NCBI GenBank assembly: GCA_020638295.1
Contig: JACKIU010000001.1
Span: forward strand, 744,001-808,000
Length of the DNA stretch: 64,000 nt
DNA from: Rhodospirillales bacterium
GTDB lineage: Bacteria > Pseudomonadota > Alphaproteobacteria > Micavibrionales > Micavibrionaceae
Direction of reading: 5' to 3'
In this document: positions 30,954-40,285 of the stretch, piece after piece
Numbering within the stretch: position 1 is the first letter of the stretch
Layout: every line of letters begins with the position of its first letter
Translations under genes and position numbers: made by a program
Notes under the pieces: generated by a model
What the model was told of the DNA's origin: nothing
Databases searched by the model: none
The model's input: the letters and a program-made list of their open reading frames with translations, nothing else

Positions 30954-32231
30954 ATGCGTTCATCCCGTTTTGCGCTCCGATGTTTTTTAGGGGTCGCGTT
31001 ATTTTCCAGTGTTGCCGTTTTTGCTTTTACCGTTAGTCCGAGCGCGGCAAACGCCGCCGGGTTTTATATTCAGGAACAATCCGTTTCCGGTCTCGGTGCG
31101 GCCTTTGCCGGACAAGCCGCAATGCCGCGCGATGCGAGCACCGTATATTTTAACCCGGCAGGGATGACGCATTTGCCCGGCGCGCGTCTGAATGCCGGAG
31201 TGAATGTGATTGTTCCGAATGCCGATCTGGATGATACGGGATCAACACTTGGCGGTGTGCCCATCAGTGGCGGTAATGGCGGCAACCCGTATAGCGCGAC
31301 GCCGGTGCCGAATTTGTATTTCACACAACAAATTACCGATAGTTTCTGGCTCGGTATTGGGGCGGCGGCACCGTTTGGCTTGGGCAATGAATATGACGAT
31401 AACTGGTTCGGGCGTTACGATTCGATTAAATCTGAATTACACACTTTTGAAATTTATCCTTCCGCGGCGGTGAAGTTGAATGACTGGCTGTCGGTCGGGG
31501 GAAGCATAATCTTCCAATATGCCGATGCCACGTTGACCAATGCACTGAATGCCGGGACGGAAGGTCTACAAACGTTGGAAGGTGAAGGCTATGCTTATGG
31601 GTTTAATCTCGGCATTCTGGCCGAACCGATCGACGGGACCCGTGTTGGTCTCGATTATCGTTCAGGCGTGAATAACGAACTGGAAGGGCGGTTTAAAATT
31701 GTCGGATCCACCGGGGCCGATCGGGATCTGCCTGCGCGCGCAGAGTTGCACTTGCCTGATATTGCAAATCTGGGTGTGGCGCATGATTTTGACGAGCGCT
31801 GGACAGTGCTTGGTTCGGTTACCTGGTTTGGCTGGAATAATTTCGACCGGATTGAAACCGTCGCCGTGAGCGGCACGCCCATCGGTTCTGTCGAGCAGAA
31901 TTACAATGTTAGCTGGGCGTTTGCGCTTGGCACGGAATATATGCTGAGCGATGCGTGGACCTTGCGGGCAGGATATCAGTTTGACCAAACGCCGACCAAC
32001 GATACATTCCGTACAACGCGCACGCCTGATGGCGATCGTCACTGGATTACCGCCGGCGGGACGTATCGGTTAAACGACCAGTGGTCCTTTGACTTTGCCG
32101 GAGCCTATATCGACGTGGCGGATGAAGATATCAATCTGAACCGCAACATTCCGGCGATTCCGGCGGTTGTATCGGCCGATACGGACGGTCAAGTGGTGAT
32201 CCTGTCAGCCGGATTGAACTATACGTTTTAA
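30954..32231 (+). CDS. fadL: FadL/OmpP1/TodX-family outer-membrane transport protein
   Basis: Outer-membrane beta-barrel that imports long-chain fatty acids or other hydrophobics. 425 residues. Signal peptide (to about residue 32, 'SAANA|AG'), then the FadL plug start 'GFYIQEQSVSGLGAAFAGQAA', 'DASTVYFNPAGMTHLPG', 'GIGAAAPFGLGNEYDDNWFGRY', and a final beta strand 'GQVVILSAGLNYTF' ending in Phe, as outer-membrane barrels do. AGGAGG lies 5 nt before the ATG. Near the fad genes at 34-42 kb, so fatty acid is the likely substrate. Confidence 0.92.
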   Translation: MRSSRFALRCFLGVALFSSVAVFAFTVSPSAANAAGFYIQEQSVSGLGAAFAGQAAMPRDASTVYFNPAGMTHLPGARLNAGVNVIVPNADLDDTGSTLGGVPISGGNGGNPYSATPVPNLYFTQQITDSFWLGIGAAAPFGLGNEYDDNWFGRYDSIKSELHTFEIYPSAAVKLNDWLSVGGSIIFQYADATLTNALNAGTEGLQTLEGEGYAYGFNLGILAEPIDGTRVGLDYRSGVNNELEGRFKIVGSTGADRDLPARAELHLPDIANLGVAHDFDERWTVLGSVTWFGWNNFDRIETVAVSGTPIGSVEQNYNVSWAFALGTEYMLSDAWTLRAGYQFDQTPTNDTFRTTRTPDGDRHWITAGGTYRLNDQWSFDFAGAYIDVADEDINLNRNIPAIPAVVSADTDGQVVILSAGLNYTF

Positions 32232-32239
32232 AAACCGGG

Positions 32240-32542
32240 TTAATCCTCAAGGATGCTGTTCAGCTTCATGGCCAAGCCCATGGAACCTTGGATTTTGAGC
32301 TTGCCCATCATGAAGGCGATGTTGGGGTCCTGTGTGCCGTTCAGGATCCCTTCAAATGTATTCAGAGAACATTTGAGCGTTGTGTCGGCATCGTGATCTT
32401 CGTTGCTGATGAGTGGCGGAGTCTGGGTTGTGTCGACGAACACGCAGCCCTCGTCGCCAAAATCAAATTTAACTTTTGCGCTGAGCCCTCCAGCCATCGC
32501 CATTTTTTGCTGAATTTTTGACGTGATCGCTTCGAGTGACAT
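32240..32542 (-). CDS. SCP2 sterol-carrier-like lipid-binding protein
   Basis: 100 residues, a single SCP2 domain: 'AKVKFDFGDEGCVFVD', 'DADTTLKCSLNTFEGILNG', 'PNIAFMMGKLKIQGSMGLAMKL'. These small cytoplasmic proteins bind acyl chains or acyl-CoA. Convergent with fadL, 8 nt between stops, in a fatty-acid gene neighbourhood. Confidence 0.88.
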   Translation of the reverse strand: MSLEAITSKIQQKMAMAGGLSAKVKFDFGDEGCVFVDTTQTPPLISNEDHDADTTLKCSLNTFEGILNGTQDPNIAFMMGKLKIQGSMGLAMKLNSILED

Positions 32543-32699
32543 GTTTTTTTCGCCTTTGTGTTTTTCCGGAGAATCATTGTGATTGATTTGGTCCGGCTTT
32601 GAAAGAGGGGGATTTAAAAATGATTGTCTGTTTTGGGGCGGAGTGCTAGGCTCGGCCTAATGTAATCTGACACCATTTTTGAGCTGGGATATTTTTATT

Positions 32700-34370
32700 A
32701 TGAAACGTACTGCATCTTCTTGTCGTCTTTTGCTTGCGAGCACCTTATTGATGGGGGCTTTCAGCACTCCGTCTTGGGCCGCACAGAGTCCCGATGAACC
32801 GGGGGTTTATTTCTATCCGGCAAAAGGGTGGAGCGTACAAAAAGATGACGCACAGATGTGCAGCATCGCCAGCCAGTTCAATAACGGTTTTACGATGCGT
32901 TTTGATGGCGATCAGAAATGGGTGCAGGGTCTGCAGATCAATTTTGCCCAGGATATTTTTGAGCCGGGACAGCGTTATGATGTGTCTTTGAGTGTACCGG
33001 GCGTGCAGGATACGCGCTTTAGCGCCGCAGCTCAGGGCCGCGATACGTTGGCGATTGGTCTGCGCCGGGATAAGGATTTTTATAAAGCTTTGCGCCAGTC
33101 TGCGGTTTTGGATATGGGACTTGAGGGCAATGATTTTCGGTTTTACCTGACCGGGTTTTCGAAGTCTGCGGGTGAGTTTGAGCGCTGTATGGCCGGGGCG
33201 GATATGACCGCCAAGAGCGAAGCCGGTTATATGGTCAATGAATCGATTGCGATGGAAGAAAACACGCGGGCGCAGACTGAGTCAGAGGCGAGCGCAGTTG
33301 TTGAAATCTCACCTGAAAACCCGCAGATCGTAGCGCAGGAAATTCCGGTTAAGGAAACCGTTAAACTCGGCGGACAGGCTGTTGCATCCTCTGGCATGGC
33401 GGTAAATTCGCCCAGCGCCGAACAAATTCTTTCAACCGAGGTTCAGGATATTGTCAGTGAGTCTGAAAGCCACACAGGGCGGCAACGGCTTTCCGAACAG
33501 CTGGCCGCACAGATTGCGCAAGATCCTTCGCTGATTGACACGGAAACGGATGGCGAATTGATGCCTGCCCCGCGTAAAGAACTGAGCATGCCGCCGAATA
33601 TGGGTGAACTGGCGCCGGTATCGGCTGAAACGCCTGAACAGGCAGAAGTGGCCGTTCAGGAAACGTTCATCGATGAAACGCCGAAAGCTGAAGAAATGCC
33701 GAAAATGGCCGAGGTAGAGCCGGAGAGTGCAATGACGCCGCCGTCTGAAAGTTTGCTTGAGCCGGTTGAAACTGAAGCTGAACTTGCCCTAGAGCAAGAG
33801 ATAGCCAGCGCTGAAGAAGACATGCCCGGCGCGGCGCCTGAGCCGGTGGTAAAAGAGCGGACACAAAGCTCTACTCCGCCCATAAAAGTACGCAAAGAGC
33901 GTTTTACCGGCGAGGCTGATTTTACCGGGATTGAGCCTGCCGCTGCGCCGTTTGATACATCTTCGACGCAGGAATTGCGCAAGCAGGTTCTCGAGCTTGA
34001 GGATATGGTTCAAAGCCTTAAAACCGAAAATGTTGCCTTGACCGATGAGTTGGAGACGGCGTTGAAAGAGTCGGAAGATGAGCGCCTGTCGATTGCATCG
34101 GAGAATTGGAATCTCGAAAGCGCCACCATGAAGTTCAACGAAGCCGAGCGCCAAATTAAGCGCATGGGCCAGCAGCTGCAAAAAGAGCGGGCGAAATGTT
34201 CGGCGGAGAAAAAAGAGCTGGAAGCGATGCTGTTCGACCCGCAAGTAACGGATGAAGCGCAACTGGCGCGTTTGGCGCAGTTGGAGAGTCAGTTGATCGC
34301 GGCGCGTAAAGAAATTGAACGCTATGAAGAGCGCATCCAGATGCTGGAGCGTCAAAGCAGTTCGCAGTAA
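32700..34370 (+). CDS. Secreted/periplasmic protein with long acidic linker and C-terminal coiled coil
   Basis: 556 residues from the ATG at 32700 (a TTG at 32679 is less likely). Signal peptide ('LLLASTLLMGAFSTPSWA|AQ'). Residues about 30-170 form a globular domain ('DEPGVYFYPAKGWSVQKDD', 'QRYDVSLSVPGVQDTRF') with two Cys. Residues 180-430 are an acidic Glu/Pro/Ala-rich, low-complexity linker. Residues about 430-550 are strongly heptad-patterned ('LRKQVLELEDMVQSLKTENV' onward), a long coiled coil. No family is recognised. Architecture suggests a periplasm-spanning or surface-structural protein. Weak ribosome-binding site. Confidence 0.75.
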   Translation: MKRTASSCRLLLASTLLMGAFSTPSWAAQSPDEPGVYFYPAKGWSVQKDDAQMCSIASQFNNGFTMRFDGDQKWVQGLQINFAQDIFEPGQRYDVSLSVPGVQDTRFSAAAQGRDTLAIGLRRDKDFYKALRQSAVLDMGLEGNDFRFYLTGFSKSAGEFERCMAGADMTAKSEAGYMVNESIAMEENTRAQTESEASAVVEISPENPQIVAQEIPVKETVKLGGQAVASSGMAVNSPSAEQILSTEVQDIVSESESHTGRQRLSEQLAAQIAQDPSLIDTETDGELMPAPRKELSMPPNMGELAPVSAETPEQAEVAVQETFIDETPKAEEMPKMAEVEPESAMTPPSESLLEPVETEAELALEQEIASAEEDMPGAAPEPVVKERTQSSTPPIKVRKERFTGEADFTGIEPAAAPFDTSSTQELRKQVLELEDMVQSLKTENVALTDELETALKESEDERLSIASENWNLESATMKFNEAERQIKRMGQQLQKERAKCSAEKKELEAMLFDPQVTDEAQLARLAQLESQLIAARKEIERYEERIQMLERQSSSQ

Positions 34371-34382
34371 TTCTTTAAATCT

Positions 34383-36185
34383 CTAAAACGCCGCTTCGTT
34401 AAGAGCCATGAGCGGTTCGGCCCCGGCCATGATCATTTTAAATCTGGCATCGGATTCAGGCAGCATGCGCGTCATGAAAAAGCGGGCGGTGATGATTTTG
34501 GATTCGTAAAATGGTGCGTCCCCTTCGCCCCCCTCTTTTATAGCGTCCAGTTTCTTTTGCGCGGCCTGCACCATCAGGCACCACATAAAGCCAATCGCGA
34601 CCAGAGCGAACTGGCGCAAATAATCAACGCTGGCCGCTCCCGCTTCATCAGGATTTTTTAGCCCTTTTTGAGCGATGATGGCGGTGGTTTGCTGGAGCTT
34701 GGCAAAGGCTTTAGCAAGCGGGAAAATGAATTCCTGCATCTGCGCATCAGCTTGATTTGATTCAATAAATTGTTGCACCGGGTGAAAAAATCTGCGCAGC
34801 AACCGCCCGAAGCCTTGCGGCATTTTACGCCCAACCAGATCGAGGGCCTGAATACCGTTTGTACCTTCGTAGATTTGAGCAATACGCGCATCGCGGACGT
34901 ATTGTTCCATGCCCCATTCAGAGATATAGCCGTGGCCGCCATAGACTTGCATACATTCATTGGCGATTTCGGTGCCCATATCGGTGAGATAGGCTTTGAC
35001 GATGGGGGTGAGCAGCGCCACGAGATCGTCGGCTTCGCGGCGGGTTTGTTCGTCGGCGTGTTTTTCCGAGATATCGAGATTAAGCCCGGTGAAATAGGCC
35101 AGCGCCCGGCCGCCTTCGGTCACGGCTTTAGCCTTAAGCAGCATGCGGCGCACATCCGGGTGAACGATGATGGGATCGGCCGGTTTGTCGGGGGCTTTTG
35201 TACCCGTGAGAGAGCGCATTTGCAGGCGGTCTTTGGCATAGGCCAGCGCGTTCTGATAGGCTATTTCGCAAATGCCCAGACCTTGCATCCCCACGCCCAG
35301 ACGCGCGGCGTTCATCATGGTGAACATGGCTTTAAGGCCTTTGTGCGGCTCGCCGACCAGTTCGCCATAGGCGTCATCGAAATTCATGACGCAGGTTGCG
35401 TTGGCGTGAATGCCCATTTTATGTTCGATCGAACCACACATCACGCCGTTGCGTGTGCCAACGGACCCATCTTCTTTGGGCATGAATTTGGGCACGACAA
35501 ACAGGGAAATGCCCTTCACACCTTCGGGGGCATCGGGCAATTTGGCCAATACGAGATGAACGATATTGTCGGTGAGGTCATGCTCGCCGGCGGAGATGAA
35601 AATCTTGGTGCCGGTGATTTTATAGGCGCCGTTCCCATCGGGTTCGGCCTTGGTTTTGATGAGGCCGAGATCGGTGCCGCAATGCGGTTCGGTCAGGCAC
35701 ATGGTGCCCGACCATACGCCTTCGATCAACCTGGGGAGATAGAGCGCTTTTTGTTTGTCAGTGCCGAATTGATGCAAGGCTTCGTAGGCGCCTTGCGACA
35801 GACCGGGATACATGCCGAAGCTCATATTCGAGGAGCAGATCATTTCCTGCATCACGGTGTTGAGCAGCACAGGCATGCCCATACCGCCATATTCCGGGTC
35901 GGAGGACAGGCCGCACCAGCCGCCTTGCGCAAACATGTCGTAGGCTTCTTTAAAGCCTTCGGGGGTGCGGACAACGCCGTTGTCATATGTGCAGCCCTGC
36001 TGGTCGCCGGAGAGATTAATGGGAAAGAGGACTTCTTCGCATATTTTACCGCCCTCTTCCAGAATCTGGTCGATTAGGTCTTCGGAGACCTCTTCATAAC
36101 CGGGAAGTTCGGCAAGTTGGCTCGCGCCCAGCACATCGTGGAGAATGAATTTGATATTGTCGATTGGCGGTGTGTATTGCGGCAT
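34383..36185 (-). CDS. Acyl-CoA dehydrogenase (600-residue FadE-like type)
   Basis: FAD enzyme for the first step of beta-oxidation. 600 residues from the ATG at 36185. The order is the N-terminal extension, helical domain 'GGWCGLSSDPEYGGMGMP', the acyl-CoA/FAD region 'MCLTEPHCGTDLGLIKTKA' and 'ITGTKIFISAGEHDL', and the C-terminal domain with 'YGGHGYISEWGMEQYVRDAR' and 'IAQIYEGTNGIQALDLVGRK'. The catalytic Glu is in 'IYEGTNGIQ'. A C-terminal extension of about 130 residues is typical of this long subgroup. Separate transcription unit from the fadA-fadB operon, with which it should work. Confidence 0.93.
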   Translation of the reverse strand: MPQYTPPIDNIKFILHDVLGASQLAELPGYEEVSEDLIDQILEEGGKICEEVLFPINLSGDQQGCTYDNGVVRTPEGFKEAYDMFAQGGWCGLSSDPEYGGMGMPVLLNTVMQEMICSSNMSFGMYPGLSQGAYEALHQFGTDKQKALYLPRLIEGVWSGTMCLTEPHCGTDLGLIKTKAEPDGNGAYKITGTKIFISAGEHDLTDNIVHLVLAKLPDAPEGVKGISLFVVPKFMPKEDGSVGTRNGVMCGSIEHKMGIHANATCVMNFDDAYGELVGEPHKGLKAMFTMMNAARLGVGMQGLGICEIAYQNALAYAKDRLQMRSLTGTKAPDKPADPIIVHPDVRRMLLKAKAVTEGGRALAYFTGLNLDISEKHADEQTRREADDLVALLTPIVKAYLTDMGTEIANECMQVYGGHGYISEWGMEQYVRDARIAQIYEGTNGIQALDLVGRKMPQGFGRLLRRFFHPVQQFIESNQADAQMQEFIFPLAKAFAKLQQTTAIIAQKGLKNPDEAGAASVDYLRQFALVAIGFMWCLMVQAAQKKLDAIKEGGEGDAPFYESKIITARFFMTRMLPESDARFKMIMAGAEPLMALNEAAF

Positions 36186-36215
36186 AAGATTAAATCTCCT
36201 TTTCGGTTGCATTTT

Positions 36216-36242
36216 ACCGCGAAGACGCGAAGGCGCGAAGAA
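36216..36242. repeat. Short tandem repeat CGCGAAG(A/G)
   Basis: Three consecutive 8-mers CGCGAAGA, CGCGAAGG, CGCGAAGA just upstream of the acyl-CoA dehydrogenase gene. A common intergenic microrepeat type. Confidence 0.6.
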
Positions 36243-36252
36243 AAAATGAAGA

Positions 36253-36543
36253 TTATTTTTTATCCAGCATATAGAGGATTTCGTCGCTGATGCGATCGGA
36301 ATCGGCTTTTTCGAGTTTGCGAAGCGCTTGTTCGAATGGATTGTTTTCTTTACGGGCTATGATTTCGGCGATTTTTTGCACCGTTTCATCGCCGAGAGCT
36401 TCACGCGCCGCGCGTGCATTGGCCAGCGCTTCCTCCCGAAGGCGCTGACTTTTGCTTTGTTCACACGCTTTTTGTTCACACCCCGCCTGAAGTGCTTTTA
36501 ACTTCTTGCGTTTATCCGTTCTGTTTTTTCCAAATCCAAACAT
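36253..36543 (-). CDS. Small charged helical protein, unknown function
   Basis: 96 residues, Lys/Arg/Glu/Ala-rich and predicted all-helical: 'KKLKALQAGCEQKACEQSKS' and 'LREEALANARAAREALGDE'. A C-terminal 'SDRISDEILYMLDKK' follows. Two Cys spaced four residues apart (C-E-Q-K-A-C). No family recognised. Lies 67 nt upstream of the acyl-CoA dehydrogenase gene and may be co-transcribed. Confidence 0.6.
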   Translation of the reverse strand: MFGFGKNRTDKRKKLKALQAGCEQKACEQSKSQRLREEALANARAAREALGDETVQKIAEIIARKENNPFEQALRKLEKADSDRISDEILYMLDKK

Positions 36544-36711
36544 GACACTATCCTGACAGAAAGATTTTAAGATGCGGTGAAGAATAGATTGGATTTTATC
36601 TATTGATGATTAAGTCCCGCCGCCAACTTGTTTTTTCAAAAAAAATATTGTTTTATGTAAATTTTTGTGTTTTACTCCCCGGCCATAAACACAACACAAA
36701 GAAATTGATAT

Positions 36712-37626
36712 ATGTCCCTGCAAAATAATGCCCAGATTTTAGAGAGCCCTGATGATGCGAAAGACCGGTTTTACCTGACCGGGCAGTATGATGCTGCGCA
36801 AGGGATTGTAACGATTGCCGCGAATGATCCGATCATCGCGCAAAGACAAGATGATGCGGTTGAGCCGATTATTTTCAGGAAACATTTTGAGGATCCTGAA
36901 GAACGCTCAATGTTTATAAATGCCCATGACAACACCCGAATGCTGGGGGTTGGCGGGATTGTATCCGTTAAAATTGGTGGCCAAGACGCCAAGACTATTC
37001 TGTTTGAAAAAACAGCCGGGCCCAGTAAAGGCCGCATGGCGCAAGCAACAGGGGTGGCCGATCGGCATCCGGTGGAAACATTGTGGACCGAGATTTCCGA
37101 GGAAACGGGTATTCTGATTGTTGATCGGGACGCGCGGAAATTGTCTTTGCTCTGCATTATGCCGCAAGACCACCTTGCGCCGGTTTTTGATGCGGCGGCA
37201 TTGGGTGAAGAGCTTATTGAGGCGAAAAAAGCGCAGTTCGATATCCTTCGTGAGCAACTGCCCGAGGAGATGAAGGATTGGGAGATCGAAGTTGTGCGTA
37301 AAGATGTGTTCATCACGCCTGAAGATGAGCAGTATTTGAAACCGATTGCCTATGAGATGCCGGATGGGACACGCACCGAATTTCAGGCGATTATCTCTGA
37401 TAATCCGAAAAACGGGAATCTCAACGTGATGTTGCCGGTGACGGTTGAATTGCCGGAGGGCACGGAAATCCTGACTCTGGACCCGGAGAAATTCATGCGT
37501 CCGGTTCAGCTGTTTGGCCGCGATGAATTGATTACCGACGATTTTGTCGCGAATAAATCATCAGTGCCGATGCGACCCTATCTGGAAGAACGCCAAGCGA
37601 CTGAACAACCGGATTTAACCCTCTAA
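36712..37626 (+). CDS. Nudix-like protein with a degenerate Nudix box
   Basis: 304 residues. The stretch 'PVETLWTEISEETGIL' matches the second half of the Nudix box (REUxEExGU, with Thr in place of Arg), and the preceding 'GPSKGRMAQATG' sits where the glycine part should be. The first box Glu is not in register, so catalysis is uncertain. Flanking regions 'LGVGGIVSVKIGGQDAKTIL' and 'NGNLNVMLPVTVELPEGTEI' look like beta-rich Nudix-fold strands. Weak ribosome-binding site. The stop overlaps the fadB-like stop by 4 nt (convergent). Another fold cannot be excluded. Confidence 0.5.
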   Translation: MSLQNNAQILESPDDAKDRFYLTGQYDAAQGIVTIAANDPIIAQRQDDAVEPIIFRKHFEDPEERSMFINAHDNTRMLGVGGIVSVKIGGQDAKTILFEKTAGPSKGRMAQATGVADRHPVETLWTEISEETGILIVDRDARKLSLLCIMPQDHLAPVFDAAALGEELIEAKKAQFDILREQLPEEMKDWEIEVVRKDVFITPEDEQYLKPIAYEMPDGTRTEFQAIISDNPKNGNLNVMLPVTVELPEGTEILTLDPEKFMRPVQLFGRDELITDDFVANKSSVPMRPYLEERQATEQPDLTL

Positions 37627-40028
37627 TTCCGAAGCGGTTTGCCGGTCTCGAGCATATGTTCGATGCGCGCCAGCGTACCGGGGGTACGCAAAAGATCCAT
37701 AAAGCGTTCGACTTCGAGATTCAGAAGATCATCCTCGGTGAGGGTTTGCGTCGAGTCGGTATCGCCGCCGGTGAGCACGCGAGCGAGATGATCGGAGACG
37801 ACAACATCGTAATCGGTGGCTTTGCCGGATTTATGCAGATCGGCCACGGCCATATTGAGAGCCAGCTTGCCGGTGGGGCCCGGCAGGCGGATGTCCTGCG
37901 CCTTTTCAGGCGGGCGATAATCCTTGGCGAGCTCCAGCGCGCGAGCTTTCGCATCGTAAAGCAGCCGATCACGGTTCATGGTAATGCCGTCGCGCTCGCG
38001 GAAGTAGCCGATATCAACAGCTTCGAACGCGGATTTGGCGACGGTGGCCGTACCGATGGTTTCAAAAGCCTGACGCACCGCGCCCATTGGGGTAGTATCG
38101 GGAGAGAACCACAGGGTTTTCTTGCCGATTTTGCCAAGGTCTTTGGCAAATTTGGCGCGTTCGCGTTCCTGTAGCCGCAAAATCATTTCCTTGCACCCGC
38201 CCCAACCGGGGATCACGCCGACGCCAACCTCAACAAGGCCGCAATAGGTTTCGGCGTGCGCCTGAATAGCATCAGCGGTAAGCAATATTTCGCAACCGCC
38301 GCCAAGGGCCATACCAGATGGCGCGGACACAAGCGGGAAGTTTGCGAATTTCAAATCCATGAAAACTTTTTGGCCTTGGCGGATAAATTCCTCGACCTGC
38401 GGGAACATGGCGATATTCACCATAAACAGCGCTAGGCCCAGGTTTGCGCCGGCGGAGAAATGGCTGGCTTCGTTATAAACGACAAGGGCTTTGTAATCAT
38501 CGCTGCCTTCGATCGTGGCCTTGGTCTTGACCAGCATTTCGAACGTGCCCTCATCAAAGGTGTTCATTTTCGAAGTATGTTCAAAACACAAAACGCCATC
38601 GCCGATATCCCAAACACTTGCCGAGCCGTTTTTCATTACGGGTTCAGAGGAAAGTTTGATATCGCGCAAGAGAAGCACACCATCAGGGCGGACGACATCG
38701 TGGTATTTTTTATCGGTGCCGAAATATTGAATTTTGCCGCCATCGATTTTGTAGAAACTGCCCTCGCCCACGGCAGCGAGAATGTCGGGGACTTTCATGC
38801 CCTCTTCTTTGAGTTTTTCAGCAAACCATGCGGGGCCGAGATCGTCGATCATCTCGAACGGGCCTTTTTTCCAGTTATAGCCGAGCTTCATGCCTTCATC
38901 GATATCGTGGATGGTGTCGGCAATTTCGCCGACAAGCTGCGCGGCGTAAGCCAGCGTATCGCGCAGCACGGCCCAGGCGTATTGTCCTCCTTCGGAGTCG
39001 GTTTCGACAACGGCGCGCAATCCTTTGCGGCCCGCGGATACGGCCTCATCCGCACCTGCTGCCTTCTTCTCTGATTTTATATAATGCGATTCCTTAAAAG
39101 AGGAGGGATCTATCGCCAATGCTTGCTTCTCTTTAGCCCCCTTCGGCGCGTCGGGATTAAGGCGATAGAACCCGCCCTTGCCTTTGCGGCCCGTATAGCC
39201 CGCTTCGATCATGCCGTGCACAAAGGGATGATCAATGAAAATCTCGCGGTAGGCATCGTCTTTGGGCAAGGTGGAGAGCAAGCTTTCGGAAAGTTTCGGC
39301 ATCAGGTCGATACCGACCAGATCAATCAACCCGAACACGCCGGTCTTTGGAATGCCGACGGGTTTGGACATGACCGCATCGGCAACATCAATGGAAACGC
39401 CTTGTTTAATCGCTTCATTCACGCCAGCGGTCAGCCAGAACACGCCCAAACGGTTGGCAATAAAACCGGGGGTATCGTTGGTTTGCACCACGCCTTTGCC
39501 GAGTCTACGGTCGCAAATTTCGCGGATGGTCCGGGCGGCTTTTTTATCCGTGTCCTTGCCCACAACCAGTTCCAGCAGGCGCATATAGCGCGGGGGGTTG
39601 AAGAAGTGGGTGATCATGAAATCCTTGGCGAAGTCTTTGGGCTGGCCCTCGACGAGTTTGTGCAGCGGGATGGTGGAGGTGTTTGAGCTAACGATTGAGC
39701 CTTTTTTGCGTGCTTTTTGAATTTTCTCATAGGTCGCGTGTTTGACCTCGAGCTTTTCGAGCACGACTTCGATGATCCAGTCGCAATCCTTGATGAGGTC
39801 AAGGTCGTCATCGATAGTGCCGGTTTGAATCATCTTCGCGTTTGATTTGCGCATGAAGGGCGCCGGATCGGTTTTAAGCATTTTTTGTACCGCTTCGGCG
39901 GCGAGGTCTTTGCCCTCAACCTTGATATCGAGCAAAACCACGGGAAGTCCCGCATTGGTGAGTTGGGCTGCAATACCGCTGCCCATAACGCCGGAACCAA
40001 TCACTGCGACTTTATTGATTTCGCTCAT
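37623..40028 (-). CDS. 3-hydroxyacyl-CoA dehydrogenase / enoyl-CoA hydratase fusion (FadB-like)
   Basis: 801 residues. Unlike E. coli FadB, the dehydrogenase comes first: NAD-binding 'VAVIGSGVMGSGIAAQLTNA', catalytic region 'ITHFFNPPRYMRLLELV' and 'VQTNDTPGFIANRLG'. The crotonase-like hydratase follows in the C-terminal half: 'ALVVYNEASHFSAGANLGLA' (oxyanion hole) and 'APSGMALGGGCEILLTADAI' with 'VGVGVIPGWGGCKEM'. This order is typical of the long alphaproteobacterial/Gram-positive type. Last gene of fadA-x-y-fadB; start overlaps the upstream stop as ATGA. Confidence 0.93.
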   Translation of the reverse strand: MSEINKVAVIGSGVMGSGIAAQLTNAGLPVVLLDIKVEGKDLAAEAVQKMLKTDPAPFMRKSNAKMIQTGTIDDDLDLIKDCDWIIEVVLEKLEVKHATYEKIQKARKKGSIVSSNTSTIPLHKLVEGQPKDFAKDFMITHFFNPPRYMRLLELVVGKDTDKKAARTIREICDRRLGKGVVQTNDTPGFIANRLGVFWLTAGVNEAIKQGVSIDVADAVMSKPVGIPKTGVFGLIDLVGIDLMPKLSESLLSTLPKDDAYREIFIDHPFVHGMIEAGYTGRKGKGGFYRLNPDAPKGAKEKQALAIDPSSFKESHYIKSEKKAAGADEAVSAGRKGLRAVVETDSEGGQYAWAVLRDTLAYAAQLVGEIADTIHDIDEGMKLGYNWKKGPFEMIDDLGPAWFAEKLKEEGMKVPDILAAVGEGSFYKIDGGKIQYFGTDKKYHDVVRPDGVLLLRDIKLSSEPVMKNGSASVWDIGDGVLCFEHTSKMNTFDEGTFEMLVKTKATIEGSDDYKALVVYNEASHFSAGANLGLALFMVNIAMFPQVEEFIRQGQKVFMDLKFANFPLVSAPSGMALGGGCEILLTADAIQAHAETYCGLVEVGVGVIPGWGGCKEMILRLQERERAKFAKDLGKIGKKTLWFSPDTTPMGAVRQAFETIGTATVAKSAFEAVDIGYFRERDGITMNRDRLLYDAKARALELAKDYRPPEKAQDIRLPGPTGKLALNMAVADLHKSGKATDYDVVVSDHLARVLTGGDTDSTQTLTEDDLLNLEVERFMDLLRTPGTLARIEHMLETGKPLRN

Positions 40029-40285
40029 TCAAAAACCTCTTTTTTGTAGATGCTTTTCATCCATAATAATTTTACATAATGTAGCCCGAGGGTAGAAAGG
40101 ATGTAAGCCGTTGCGGGGACGAAAGCGTGCAACCATGCGCGTTCAATTTCGAGATAGGTGAGATAGGCGCCGATCACTATATAGGTGATGAGCGCAATGA
40201 GGATGCGGCGGGTCCATGAGGTTTCCCACGCCTTTTCCGCCTCAACGCGAGCGTTGCGTTCTTTTATAGTTTCAATGTCAGTCAT
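40025..40285 (-). CDS. Small two-span membrane protein within the fad operon
   Basis: 86 residues. A charged head of about 24 residues, then two spans: 'RILIALITYIVIGAYLTYL' and 'FVPATAYILSTLGLHYVKLL', and a basic tail 'KSIYKKEVFE'. No family recognised. ATGA overlaps at both ends place it in tight coupling between the 143-residue unknown gene and the FadB-like gene. Confidence 0.65.
   Translation of the reverse strand: MTDIETIKERNARVEAEKAWETSWTRRILIALITYIVIGAYLTYLEIERAWLHAFVPATAYILSTLGLHYVKLLWMKSIYKKEVFE

Noticed and set aside
34770..36077. A 435-codon open frame antisense to the acyl-CoA dehydrogenase gene.
   Set aside because: Mirror-frame composition and full overlap with the conserved enzyme.
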